DNA from: Flavonifractor sp. An82
Lineage (GTDB): Bacteria > Bacillota > Clostridia > Oscillospirales > Oscillospiraceae
Reading direction: 5' to 3'
DNA: 64,000 nucleotides
Assembly (NCBI RefSeq): GCF_002159265.1
Contig: NZ_NFHG01000004.1
Coordinates: forward strand, 1 to 64,000
In this document: positions 35,101 to 42,120 of the stretch, one piece after another
Position numbering within the stretch: position 1 is the first letter of the stretch
Layout of the letters: every line of letters begins with the position of its first letter
The notes under the pieces: model-generated
Told to the model about the DNA's origin: nothing
Database searches by the model: none
What the model saw: the letters and a program-made list of their open reading frames with translations, nothing else
Program-made: the position numbers and the translations under genes

Positions 35101-35208
35101 TTCCAGGAGGAGCCCGGCGAGACCTTCCCCCTGGAGCTGACCCTCACCGATGCCAGCGGCCACACCATGACCCTGACCTTCCAGGTCACCATGGACGGCC
35201 AGGCCTGA
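32200..35208 (+). CDS. Secreted SLH-domain surface protein with beta-helix and duplicated domain
   Basis: 1002 aa. Signal peptide (1-24, MVCAPAAMAA). Three SLH domains (~27-75, 82-130, 140-190). A regular beta-stranded region (~205-440) of short Val-rich coils (e.g. VTVARQGGGVRVSVEGNAQV) may form a beta-solenoid. A Gly/Asn/Ser/Asp linker (~445-490) follows. Then comes a domain with MNDMARFLGALYRQDNGA (~506-625), a pectate-lyase-like beta-helix segment (~645-800, AIDGKGHTI), and a second copy of the MNDMARFLGALYRQDNGA domain (~885-1000). ATG 32200 follows AAGGAGA. Probably a cell-wall adhesin or glycan-binding protein; controlled by the upstream leader. Confidence 0.9.
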   Translation: MKKQILSLLLTGSMVCAPAAMAAQPDQTAGTWYDDAMSVWAQRGVLKGDGTGNLNPTGYITRAELAVILDRIMDYQIAASNSFADVADEAWYTDAVLKACSAGVLQGDGVHARPGDTITRQEAMVMMARVLELTGRSQGVNAFRDAGQVADWAKDSVGAMAHAGYVQGSGGNIMPTKPITRAEVAVMLDNMFAETFDKAGTYTQDVDSSAVISADDVTLQGLTIAGDLIVAEGVADGHVVLDGVTVEGKLIIRGGGTNSVVIKGDSKVDMVTVARQGGGVRVSVEGNAQVGELMVSGQDQQVKVDGAVESVTVIGADAKLEVTGTVGILTVMEEASDAAVTVAKTAVVSDLTVSGSDAALAVAGKVEQVSVTREADGVSIQTEKGSKIDSVVTSGSNTTVAGSGTVTKVEAAPNASGTTVSTSGTKVENNSGDSVTIPGGSVDAGQSGNTSGGSNNGGGSGGGSNNGGGSGGSDNGSGDGEDNGDGDGDIAGDQEQAKQALKELVKNAQAYDGYEDQPDGIWVYQGNFTTSESGDEMTVSGAYTMTQVADGTAMNDMARFLGALYRQDNGAAVQSISYNGETYTWDAERGLLGSNWVKDPSSEENSGNTLVSVLVADFAAKGAVGEITLNGNHEAAITLKLDLGVVVNSGAELTAALASQVESIQLGGSFEVERQISVNRPVAIDGKGHTITAAEGWTGSGNADKHLLNVGGVAEGVTIRNLTLDSANRAAGMQAYTSGAVVLEQVTLRGSNASGLNVNGSNVTANGLSISGSAWQDIDLSKGSAVEQGAVLTLTDANLEHFLAIVEDVKSEEDPATAQVTLDGTALSSVLHVQDGKHKQVFLLNAPLVGAVTEAGEYTYADGYTYAGSYESVFSGSTREDVAVTITARYDDLSALADGSAMNDMARFLGALYRQDNGATVASITYGGQVYTWANGENASNLGSNWVKDPESPAGQGNTLVSAIVSAFQEEPGETFPLELTLTDASGHTMTLTFQVTMDGQA

Positions 35209-35216
35209 GCGATGTG

Positions 35217-35253
35217 AAAAATCCCCCGGCATCTTTTGATGCCGGGGGATTTT
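35217..35253. terminator. Bidirectional terminator between SLH protein and epimerase genes
   Basis: AAAATCCCCCGGCATC pairs with GATGCCGGGGGATTTT around TTTT; serves both convergent genes. Confidence 0.95.
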
Positions 35254-35256
35254 CGG

Positions 35257-36135
35257 TTACAGGGTGTCCACCTGATAGCCCAGGGTGCGGCTTTCGCCGG
35301 GGGCCAGGGTGATGCAGAAGGCCTTGTCCTTCAACTCCGGGCCCTCGCCCGCCACGGCGGGGACGCCGTGCCAGGGTTCGATGCACAGGTAGGGGGCCGC
35401 CTTGCCCGGGGTGGACCACAGAGCCAGTACCGGGAAGCCCGGGAAGGTCATGCGCACCCCCTTGCCGCTCTTCCGGCTGCGCAGGCGCACCGACTGGGAC
35501 TTGAGGCCCTGGAAGACCAGGGTATCCATCTCGTCAAAATAATGGTAGGACAGGGGGAGCACGTCGGTGTCCTCCAGACAGGGACGGGTGCGGCTGGGGT
35601 CCAGACCGTTGGCGTCGGGCACCAGGGTGGGGCAGGTCTCCTTCTGGTCAAAGAGCACCTCATAGTCGGTGAAGGACTCCCCCTCCTCCAGAGGACAGCG
35701 GAAGCCGGTGTGGGCCCCCAGGCAGAAGGGCATGGGCCGCTCCCCGGTGTTGGTGACGGTGACGGCGGTGGCAAAGCCGGTGCCGGTGAGCTGCTGGCGC
35801 ACCGTCAGCCGGAAGGGATAGGGGTAGAGGGCCAGGGTGTCTTCACTCTCCCGCAGCTCCAGCTCCGCCCAGTCCTCACCCTGGCCGGTGACGGAAAATG
35901 TACTGTTGCGGGCAAAGCCGTGGCGCTTCATGGACACTTCCTTGCCCTCAATGAGTACCTTGCCGTCCCGCAGCCCGCCCACGATGGGGAAAAGGAGGGG
36001 ATTGCGCCCGGCCCAGTAGGCCGGATCTCCCGTCCAGATGTACTCCAGACCGGCCTCGTCCCGGTAGGAGATCAGCTCGCCGCCCTGGGTGGTTACCCGG
36101 GCGGTGCGGCCGCCCCGCTTCAGTTCCAGTTCCAT
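35257..36135 (-). CDS. Aldose 1-epimerase family protein
   Basis: 292 aa, galactose-mutarotase-like beta-sandwich. Motifs: NPLLFPIVGGLRDG, KRHGFARNSTFSV (active-site His-Gly-Phe-Ala region), CLGAHTGFRCPL (second His), and CIEPWHGVPA with the catalytic Glu. This subgroup (LacX-like/glucose-6-phosphate 1-epimerase relatives) is common in Firmicutes; the exact sugar is not known. ATG 36135 is preceded by TAAGGAGG on the minus strand. Divergent from the TIGR04255 gene, with its own promoter. Confidence 0.92.
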   Translation of the reverse strand: MELELKRGGRTARVTTQGGELISYRDEAGLEYIWTGDPAYWAGRNPLLFPIVGGLRDGKVLIEGKEVSMKRHGFARNSTFSVTGQGEDWAELELRESEDTLALYPYPFRLTVRQQLTGTGFATAVTVTNTGERPMPFCLGAHTGFRCPLEEGESFTDYEVLFDQKETCPTLVPDANGLDPSRTRPCLEDTDVLPLSYHYFDEMDTLVFQGLKSQSVRLRSRKSGKGVRMTFPGFPVLALWSTPGKAAPYLCIEPWHGVPAVAGEGPELKDKAFCITLAPGESRTLGYQVDTL

Positions 36136-36165
36136 CTTACGCGCCTCCTTATCATTCTCATCAGC

Positions 36166-36194
36166 ATTATACCGGCCAAAGTTTGGGAATTCAA
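36166..36194 (-). promoter_or_regulatory. Promoter of the epimerase gene
   Basis: Minus strand: -35 TTGAAT (36189-36194), 17-nt spacer, -10 TATAAT (36166-36171), 30 nt upstream of the start. Confidence 0.85.
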
Positions 36195-36205
36195 GGCTGA
36201 AGCGT

Positions 36206-36234
36206 TTGACATGGGGCACATTCGGGGATAAAAT
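36206..36234 (+). promoter_or_regulatory. Promoter of the TIGR04255-GNAT pair
   Basis: -35 TTGACA (36206-36211), 17-nt spacer, -10 TAAAAT (36229-36234), 33 nt upstream of ATG 36268; divergent from the epimerase promoter with only 11 bp between the two -35 boxes. Confidence 0.85.
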
Positions 36235-36267
36235 AGATAAGACTTTGAATAGGAAGGAGCAGCCGCT

Positions 36268-37074
36268 ATGCTGTTTGCGCCATACGAGCGTGTCCATTAT
36301 GCCCGCTCTCCGCTGGTGGAGGTCATCTGCCAGCTCCGTTTCCCCACCATCCTGTCCATCGGGACCAATGAGCCCGCCGCCTTCCAGGAGGCCATCCGGA
36401 AGGATTTTCCCAAGTATATGACCCGGCAGGAGCAGCTTCCCCCCAAGGTGGTGAAGAAGGGCAACGCCACCGCTCTGGAGCCCCAGAAGCCCATCACCAA
36501 CTACCACTTTATTTCGGAGGACGGCCGGTGGAAGATCAACCTGACCCAGAACTTCATCGCCCTGTCCACCCTGACCTACCAGCGGTGGGAGGACTTTGCC
36601 ATCCGGCTGGACCAGGCCCTGGCCCAGTTCATCCAGATCTATCAGCCTGCCTATTTTGAGCGCATCGGCCTGCGCTACGTCAACGCCATCTCCCGTAAGG
36701 TTATGGGCCTGGAGGATCAGCTGTGGGACGATCTGATCCAGAGCCAGTACCTGGGCATCCTGGGCGAGCCCGACGTGGAGGAGAGTGAGATTGTCAAGTG
36801 CGCTCTGGACGTGGAGACCCCCCTGGTGGGCGGCTACCGCATGAAGCTCCACGCCGGTCCCGGCCTGGTGGGGGCCAACAACCCCCAGAACCCCAACCAG
36901 CCCAAGGAGACCCGGTTCATTCTGGACAGCGACTTCTCTGCCGGCGGTCAGATCAGCGCCGACGGCGTGCCCGAGAAGCTGGAGAAAATGCACCGCTACG
37001 CCGTCTGCCTCTTCCGGGGTGCGGTGACTCCCACCCTCCACGAGGCCATGGGCCCCACCCTGGTGGCCGAATGA
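36268..37074 (+). CDS. TIGR04255 family protein
   Basis: 268 aa. The start PYERVHYARSPLVEVICQLR, the WKINLTQNFIALSTLTYQRW stretch and ERIGLRYVNAI identify the TIGR04255 family, which is sporadically distributed in bacteria and of unknown function. No signal peptide or TM helix. ATG 36268 follows AGGAAGGAG. Its stop overlaps the start of the acetyltransferase gene (ATGA), so the two are translationally coupled. Confidence 0.88.
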   Translation: MLFAPYERVHYARSPLVEVICQLRFPTILSIGTNEPAAFQEAIRKDFPKYMTRQEQLPPKVVKKGNATALEPQKPITNYHFISEDGRWKINLTQNFIALSTLTYQRWEDFAIRLDQALAQFIQIYQPAYFERIGLRYVNAISRKVMGLEDQLWDDLIQSQYLGILGEPDVEESEIVKCALDVETPLVGGYRMKLHAGPGLVGANNPQNPNQPKETRFILDSDFSAGGQISADGVPEKLEKMHRYAVCLFRGAVTPTLHEAMGPTLVAE

Positions 37075-37586
37075 CCGGGGAAATCGCCATCCGCCCCGCC
37101 CGGCGGGAGGAACTGGAGGAGATCTGGGCCCTGGTGGGCCGGGCGGTGGTCCATATGAACCAGCTGGGCAATCCCCAGTGGGGGGAGGACTATCCCACCC
37201 GTGACTTCTACGCCGGGGACATTGACCGGGGAGAGCTGTACGCCGCCGTCATCGACGGCCGGCTGGCCGGGGTGGCCTGCGTCAACACCAGCGAGTCCCC
37301 CGAGTACGATCCCCTGCCCTGGACCACCAGCCGCCCGGCGGTGGTCATCCACCGCATGGCCATCGACCCCGCCTTCCAGCGCCATGGGGTGGGTTCCGCC
37401 CTCTTTGCCTTTGCCGAGGGGGAGGCCCGCCGCCGGGGCATTGCCGCCATGCGCATCGATACCTATTCGCTGAATGACCGGATGCAGGCCCTCATCCGTA
37501 AAATGGGCTTTACCAAGGTGGGAGAGATCCACCTCCACGGCCGGCCTCTCACCTATCCCTGCTTCGAGAAGGCCCTTGCAATTTAA
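37071..37586 (+). CDS. GNAT-family N-acetyltransferase
   Basis: 171 aa. The acetyl-CoA-binding motif A is seen in HRMAIDPAFQRHGVGSALFA, followed by AMRIDTYSLNDRMQALIRKM and GFTKVGEI, the usual GNAT C-terminal strand and helix. The ATG at 37071 overlaps the preceding stop. Acceptor substrate unknown. The longer open frame upstream is antisense-free but lies inside the TIGR04255 gene and is not coding. Confidence 0.92.
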   Translation: MTGEIAIRPARREELEEIWALVGRAVVHMNQLGNPQWGEDYPTRDFYAGDIDRGELYAAVIDGRLAGVACVNTSESPEYDPLPWTTSRPAVVIHRMAIDPAFQRHGVGSALFAFAEGEARRRGIAAMRIDTYSLNDRMQALIRKMGFTKVGEIHLHGRPLTYPCFEKALAI

Positions 37587-37604
37587 AGAACAGATATCTA
37601 TAAT
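37576..37604 (+). promoter_or_regulatory. Promoter of pncA-pncB
   Basis: -35 TTGCAA (37576-37581), 17-nt spacer, -10 TATAAT (37599-37604), 34 nt before ATG 37639; it overlaps the end of the GNAT gene. Confidence 0.85.
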
Positions 37605-37638
37605 AGACAGGTGTCTTGACAGCAAAGGAGGAACGGCC

Positions 37639-38184
37639 ATGAAACGGCTGCTGCTGGTGGTGGACTACCAGAAGGACTTCGTAGACGGCGCTCTGGGCTT
37701 TGCCGGGGCGGAACGGCTGGACGGTCCCATCGCGGAGAAAATCGCCGCCTACCATGCCGCCGGCGACGACGTGGCCTTTACCCTGGATACCCACCAGGAG
37801 AATTACCTGGATACCCAGGAGGGGCGAAAGCTGCCGGTGCCCCACTGCCTTATGAACTCGGAGGGGTGGCAGCTCTACGGAAAGACCGGACAGGCCATGG
37901 ATAAAAGCCGGGATATGGTGGTGTGCAAGCCTGCCTTCCCTTCCCTGTGGCTGGGCAACTGGCTGAAGGGGCAGGGCTATGACCGCATCGAGCTGGTGGG
38001 GCTGGTGTCCTACCTGTGCGTGCTGTCCAACGCCATCGTGGCCAAGGGGGCGCTGCCCGAGGCGGAGCTGGTGGTGGACGCGTCCTGCACCGCCGGGCCG
38101 GACCCCGTCCTCCATAAAAACGTGCTGGACCTGATGGAGGCCCTGCAGATCACGGTCATCAACCGGGAGGTTACAACACCATGA
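37639..38184 (+). CDS. pncA: Nicotinamidase / isochorismatase-family hydrolase
   Basis: Hydrolyses nicotinamide to nicotinate and ammonia. 181 aa with the triad of the family: Asp in LLVVDYQKDFVDGA (residue ~9), Lys in the RDMVVCKPAF region, and nucleophile Cys in GLVSYLCVLSNA. Metal ligands are the Asp/His of FTLDTHQENY and the His of LPVPHC. ATG 37639 follows AAAGGAGG. Its stop overlaps the start of pncB, giving a two-gene NAD-salvage operon; this context favours nicotinamidase over other isochorismatase-like activities. Confidence 0.93.
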   Translation: MKRLLLVVDYQKDFVDGALGFAGAERLDGPIAEKIAAYHAAGDDVAFTLDTHQENYLDTQEGRKLPVPHCLMNSEGWQLYGKTGQAMDKSRDMVVCKPAFPSLWLGNWLKGQGYDRIELVGLVSYLCVLSNAIVAKGALPEAELVVDASCTAGPDPVLHKNVLDLMEALQITVINREVTTP

Positions 38185-39629
38185 AGCAACATATGAACTA
38201 CACTTTGCTCTGCGACTTTTACGAGCTTACCATGGGCAACGGCTATTTCCAGACAGAGGGCTACGCCGAGCAGATCTGCTATTTCGACGTATTTTTCCGC
38301 AACGTGCCCGACGGGGGCGGCTTTGCCATCGCTGCCGGTCTGGAGCAGGTCATCGACTATGTGGAGCGGCTCCACTTTGACGAAGAAGACATCGCCTATC
38401 TGCGGGGCAAGGGCTGCTTCTGCGAGGGCTTTTTGGAGTACCTGAAGAACTTCAAGTTCACCGGCGACATCTGGGCTGTGCCCGAGGGCACCCCCATCTT
38501 CCCCCGGGAGCCCTTCCTCACTGTCCGGGCCCCCGCCATCGAGGCCCAGTTCATCGAGACCTTCCTGCTGCTCACCCTGAACCACCAGTCCCTCATCGCC
38601 ACCAAGACCAACCGCATCGTGCGGGCGGCCGACGGGCGGCCGGTGAGCGAGTTCGGCTCCCGCCGGGCTCAGGGCCCCGACGCCGCCATTCTGGGCGCCC
38701 GTGCCTCCTACATCGCCGGCTGCGCCGGCACCGCCTGCACCCTGGCCGATGAGGTGTACGGCTCTCCCGCCGGCGGCACCATGGCCCACTCCTGGGTCCA
38801 GATGTTCCCCGACGAGTATACCGCCTTCAAGACCTACTGCCAGCTCTATCCCCACTCGGCCACTCTGCTGGTGGATACCTATAACGTGCTCAAATCCGGC
38901 GTGCCCAACGCCATCCGCGCCTTCAAAGAGGTGCTGCTGCCCCAGGGCATCACCAACTGCGCCATCCGGCTGGACTCCGGCGATCTGACCTACCTGTCCC
39001 GGAAGGCCCGCAAGATGCTGGACGCGGCGGGGCTCACCGAGTGCAAGATCGTGGCCTCCAACTCCCTGGACGAGTACATCATCCGGGACCTGCTGCTCCA
39101 GGGGGCCAAGATTGACTCCTTCGGCGTGGGCGAGCGGCTCATCACCTCCAAGAGCGAGCCGGTGTTCGGCGGCGTGTACAAGCTGTCGGCGGTGGAGGAC
39201 AAAGAGGGGAACATCATCCCCAAGATCAAGATCAGCGCCAACCCGGACAAGATCACCAACCCCGGCTTCAAGAAGGTGTACCGCCTCTTTGACAACGAGA
39301 CGGGGAAGGCCTTTGCCGACCTCATCACCCTGTGGGACGAAAAAGTGGACGAGAGCCAGCCTCTGGAGCTCTTCGATCCCGACGCCACCTGGAAGCGCAG
39401 CGTGTTCACCAACTTTACCGCCAGGGAGCTGCTGGTGCCCATCTTCCAGGGGGGCAAGCGGGTGTACGACTCCCCGCCCATCGCGGAGATGCGGGCCTGG
39501 TGCGCCGGGCAGATCGACCTGCTGTGGGACGAGGTCAAGCGCTTTGAAAACCCCCACAACTACTATGTGGACCTCTCCCAGAAGCTGTGGGACCTGAAGC
39601 GGGACCTGCTCAACCGGGAAGGGAAATAA
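38181..39629 (+). CDS. pncB: Nicotinate phosphoribosyltransferase
   Basis: Converts nicotinate and PRPP (with ATP) to nicotinate mononucleotide, the committed step of the Preiss-Handler NAD pathway. 482 aa. Family segments: LLCDFYELTMGNGYF near the start, SEFGSRRAQGPDAA, TMAHSWVQMFPDE, RLDSGDLTYLSRKAR, and FGVGERLITSKSEPVFGGVYKL. The start ATG 38181 overlaps the pncA stop by 4 nt. Long bacterial NAPRTase form. Confidence 0.96.
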   Translation: MKQHMNYTLLCDFYELTMGNGYFQTEGYAEQICYFDVFFRNVPDGGGFAIAAGLEQVIDYVERLHFDEEDIAYLRGKGCFCEGFLEYLKNFKFTGDIWAVPEGTPIFPREPFLTVRAPAIEAQFIETFLLLTLNHQSLIATKTNRIVRAADGRPVSEFGSRRAQGPDAAILGARASYIAGCAGTACTLADEVYGSPAGGTMAHSWVQMFPDEYTAFKTYCQLYPHSATLLVDTYNVLKSGVPNAIRAFKEVLLPQGITNCAIRLDSGDLTYLSRKARKMLDAAGLTECKIVASNSLDEYIIRDLLLQGAKIDSFGVGERLITSKSEPVFGGVYKLSAVEDKEGNIIPKIKISANPDKITNPGFKKVYRLFDNETGKAFADLITLWDEKVDESQPLELFDPDATWKRSVFTNFTARELLVPIFQGGKRVYDSPPIAEMRAWCAGQIDLLWDEVKRFENPHNYYVDLSQKLWDLKRDLLNREGK

Positions 39630-39632
39630 GCA

Positions 39633-39668
39633 TAAAGGCGTGCTGCAGATCCTGCGGCACGCCTTTGC
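39633..39668 (+). terminator. Terminator after pncB
   Basis: AAGGCGTGC pairs with GCACGCCTTT around a 12-13 nt loop containing the internal CTGCAG; a short T run is included in the stem end. Confidence 0.65.
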
Positions 39669-39894
39669 TATATCCTTTCTATGAAGCGAAGGGGCTGAAA
39701 CCGCCCAATTAGATTTATGATGTTTTGGTAAAATCATGAGTTTTCAACCGGAATATACCAAAAAGGGGTGTAAAAATGAGGATGGATATGTTATATTCTT
39801 AACGTCAGCAAGTTTTGCCCCTGCGTAGAGCTCATACCCATCTGAGGCGGCAGGGGTTTTAGGATTAGGATGATATGTGAAAGGAAGAATCATA
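39669..39894 (+). other. Intergenic region before glgA
   Basis: AT-rich sequence without a convincing gene. CCCCTGC (about 39818) can pair with GCAGGGG (about 39850), followed by TTTT, suggesting a small hairpin or attenuator ~35 nt before glgA. A TATATT near 39790 could be part of a promoter, but no well-spaced -35 was found. Confidence 0.4.
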
Positions 39895-41928
39895 ATGGCA
39901 CGGGAAAAAACGGACTCCATGAACGTGAAAAAGACCGCGGCTGAAACGAAGCCTGTGGAAGAGAAAGCTCCTGACGCAGTAAGTCCCGTCTCCGCCTCGA
40001 AGGAGGCTGTGGCTGCCACGGAGAAGACGGCAGCCGAAAAGAAAAAGGCGGCTCCCGCCGCAAAAAAAGCCGAGCCCGCCAAAGAGGCAGCCCCCGCCGA
40101 GAAGAAGGCGGAGCCCGCCAAGGAAGCGGCCCCCGCCGCGAAAAAGACTGAGCCCGCCAAGGAAGCGGCCCCTGCCGAGAAGAAGGCGGAACCTGTCCAA
40201 GAGGCAGCCCCTGCCGAGGAAAAAGCCAAGCCTGCCAAAAAGACGGCCGCCGCGAAGAAAGCCGAGCCTGCCAAAAAGACAGCCGCCGCAAAAAAGGCTG
40301 AGCCTGCCAAAAAGACGGCTGCCGCGAAGAAAGCCGAGCCCGCCCAAAAGGCGGCGGCTACCAAAAAGAAGACCGCTTCTGCGGCCAAGCAGAAGGAGGC
40401 TGCCCCTGTGACGGAAGAGAAAAGCGCCCCCGTGGTGGTGAAGGCTGCTCCTGTGAATGAGACCATGAATCTGCCCCGCCGGAGCGTGGCCTTTATCGGC
40501 TCGGAGTGCCATCCCTTTGTCAAGACGGGCGGACTGGGAGACGTGATGTATGCCCTGCCCCGGGAGCTGGCCCGGCTGAACTGTGACGTCCGGGTGATCC
40601 TGCCCCGCTATGCCTGCATCCCCCAGGAGTATCAGAACAAGATGATCTACCGCGGCGAGTTCTACATGGACCTGGGTAAGACCGGCCGCAGCTATTATGT
40701 GGGGATCATGGAGTATATCTGGGACGGCGTGGTGTACGACTTCATTGACAACGAGGAGTTCTTCTCCTGGGGCAATCCCTACACCAATCTGGTGGATGAT
40801 ATCCCCAAGTATTGCTTCTTCAGCAAGGCTGCCCTGGCTGCCCTGAACTATATGGACTGGATCCCCGACGTGGTCCACTGCCACGACTGGCAGGCGGCTC
40901 TGGTGCCGGTGTATCTGCGTACCTTGTTCAAGGACTCCCCGGTGGGCCGGGCCAAATCGGTCATCACCATCCATAACCTCCGCTTCCAGGGCGTGTACAA
41001 CATCCCCACCATCCAGTATTGGTCCGGCCTGCCTGACGAGGTGTTCGGCATGGGCGCGCTGAAGCAGGACTGGGTGGAGGGCAACATGCTCAAGGGCGGC
41101 CTGGCCTACGCCGACCGCATTACCACCGTCAGCGGCACCTATGCCTGGGAGATCCAGACCAGCGAGTACGGCGAGCGGCTGGAGGATCATCTGCGCTATC
41201 ACAGCGGCAAGCTCCGGGGCATCGTCAACGGTATTGACTACGGCATGTGGAATCCGGAGACCGACCCCGCCCTGGCAGAAAACTACGGCCTGGGCAATGT
41301 GCTGGACCACAAGATGGCCAACAAGCTGGCCCTTCAGAAGGAACTGGGCCTGGAGCAGGATACCGGCAAGTTCGTCATTGGACTGATTTCCCGGCTCACC
41401 AACCAGAAGGGCCTGGATCTGGTCAACGCCATCATTCCCCAGGTGCTGGACGGCAACACCCAGGTGGTGGTGCTGGGTACCGGCGACAAGCAGTATGAGA
41501 ATGCGTTCCGGGCCTATGAAGAGGCCTATAAGGGCACCTTCAGCGCCTGCATCCAGTATGACGAGGGGAGAGCCCACCGCATTTACGCCGGCGCCGATGC
41601 CCTTCTGGTGCCTTCCCGCTTTGAGCCCTGCGGGTTGACCCAGCTCAACGCCATGCACTACGGTACTCTGCCCATTGTCCGTGAGACCGGTGGGCTGAAG
41701 GATACCGTGGAGCCCTACAACGAGTTCAACGGCGAGGGCAACGGCTTTACCTTTGACCGGTATGAAGCCGGCCTGCTGCTGGATGCCATCAACCGTGCAA
41801 AATCCCTTTATTTCAACAACCGTTATCACTGGGACGAGGTGGTCCAGCGGGACATGGCCAAGGATGTCTCCTGGGAGAAGTCCGCCCGTCAGTACAAGGA
41901 CCTGTATCTGGAACTGACCCAGTGGTGA
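39895..41928 (+). CDS. glgA: Glycogen synthase (GT5) with long Ala/Lys/Pro/Glu-rich N-terminal tail
   Basis: Elongates glycogen by transferring glucose from ADP-glucose. The catalytic part (~residues 195-677) is of normal GlgA length: SECHPFVKTGGLGDV (ADP-glucose binding), HCHDWQAALVPVYL, ITIHNLRFQG, and the C-terminal PSRFEPCGLTQLNAMHYGTL. Unusual is the N-terminal ~190-residue tail of near-repeats such as KKAEPAKEAAPAE and AKKTAAAKKAEP, resembling histone H1-like low-complexity tails; it is probably disordered, highly charged, and could bind polyanions, glycogen or nucleic acid. ATG 39895 follows AAGGAAG. No other glg genes lie nearby. Confidence 0.93.
   Translation: MAREKTDSMNVKKTAAETKPVEEKAPDAVSPVSASKEAVAATEKTAAEKKKAAPAAKKAEPAKEAAPAEKKAEPAKEAAPAAKKTEPAKEAAPAEKKAEPVQEAAPAEEKAKPAKKTAAAKKAEPAKKTAAAKKAEPAKKTAAAKKAEPAQKAAATKKKTASAAKQKEAAPVTEEKSAPVVVKAAPVNETMNLPRRSVAFIGSECHPFVKTGGLGDVMYALPRELARLNCDVRVILPRYACIPQEYQNKMIYRGEFYMDLGKTGRSYYVGIMEYIWDGVVYDFIDNEEFFSWGNPYTNLVDDIPKYCFFSKAALAALNYMDWIPDVVHCHDWQAALVPVYLRTLFKDSPVGRAKSVITIHNLRFQGVYNIPTIQYWSGLPDEVFGMGALKQDWVEGNMLKGGLAYADRITTVSGTYAWEIQTSEYGERLEDHLRYHSGKLRGIVNGIDYGMWNPETDPALAENYGLGNVLDHKMANKLALQKELGLEQDTGKFVIGLISRLTNQKGLDLVNAIIPQVLDGNTQVVVLGTGDKQYENAFRAYEEAYKGTFSACIQYDEGRAHRIYAGADALLVPSRFEPCGLTQLNAMHYGTLPIVRETGGLKDTVEPYNEFNGEGNGFTFDRYEAGLLLDAINRAKSLYFNNRYHWDEVVQRDMAKDVSWEKSARQYKDLYLELTQW
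40050..40400 (+). repeat. Coding tandem repeats in the glgA N-terminal tail
   Basis: About ten imperfect copies of a 36-42-nt unit encoding variants of KKAEPAKEAAPAE / KKTAAAKKAEPA. The repeat is at both DNA and protein level, so copy number could vary by slippage. Not a CRISPR: no unique spacers. Confidence 0.85.
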
Positions 41929-41971
41929 TGTTCATAAAAAGTGAATCGGTCCGGTAAAAGCGGACCGTGAT

Positions 41972-42017
41972 AAAAAAGCCCCCTGATGCAGCAAAACATG
42001 AACTGCATCAGGGGGCC
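41972..42017. terminator. Terminator after glgA (probably bidirectional)
   Basis: GCCCCCTGATGCAG pairs with CTGCATCAGGGGGC around an 11-nt loop, with six A before and CTTATC after. The A run gives a T-tract on the minus strand, fitting the convergent gene at 42121. A smaller hairpin (41948-41966) precedes it. Confidence 0.85.
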
Positions 42018-42120
42018 TTATCATAAGCTGGCCTGGCGCTGGCGAGGCCGGCTCTGTAGGTAGCTTAAAGCCAAACTATGAGTTTTAAGCGAGTGCACCG
42101 CATGGTGCTGCGGTATTTAA

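Noticed and set aside
40050-40400. Regular short repeats that might suggest a CRISPR array
   Set aside because: They are in-frame codon repeats of the glgA tail with no unique spacers and no cas genes. No CRISPR was seen anywhere in the window.
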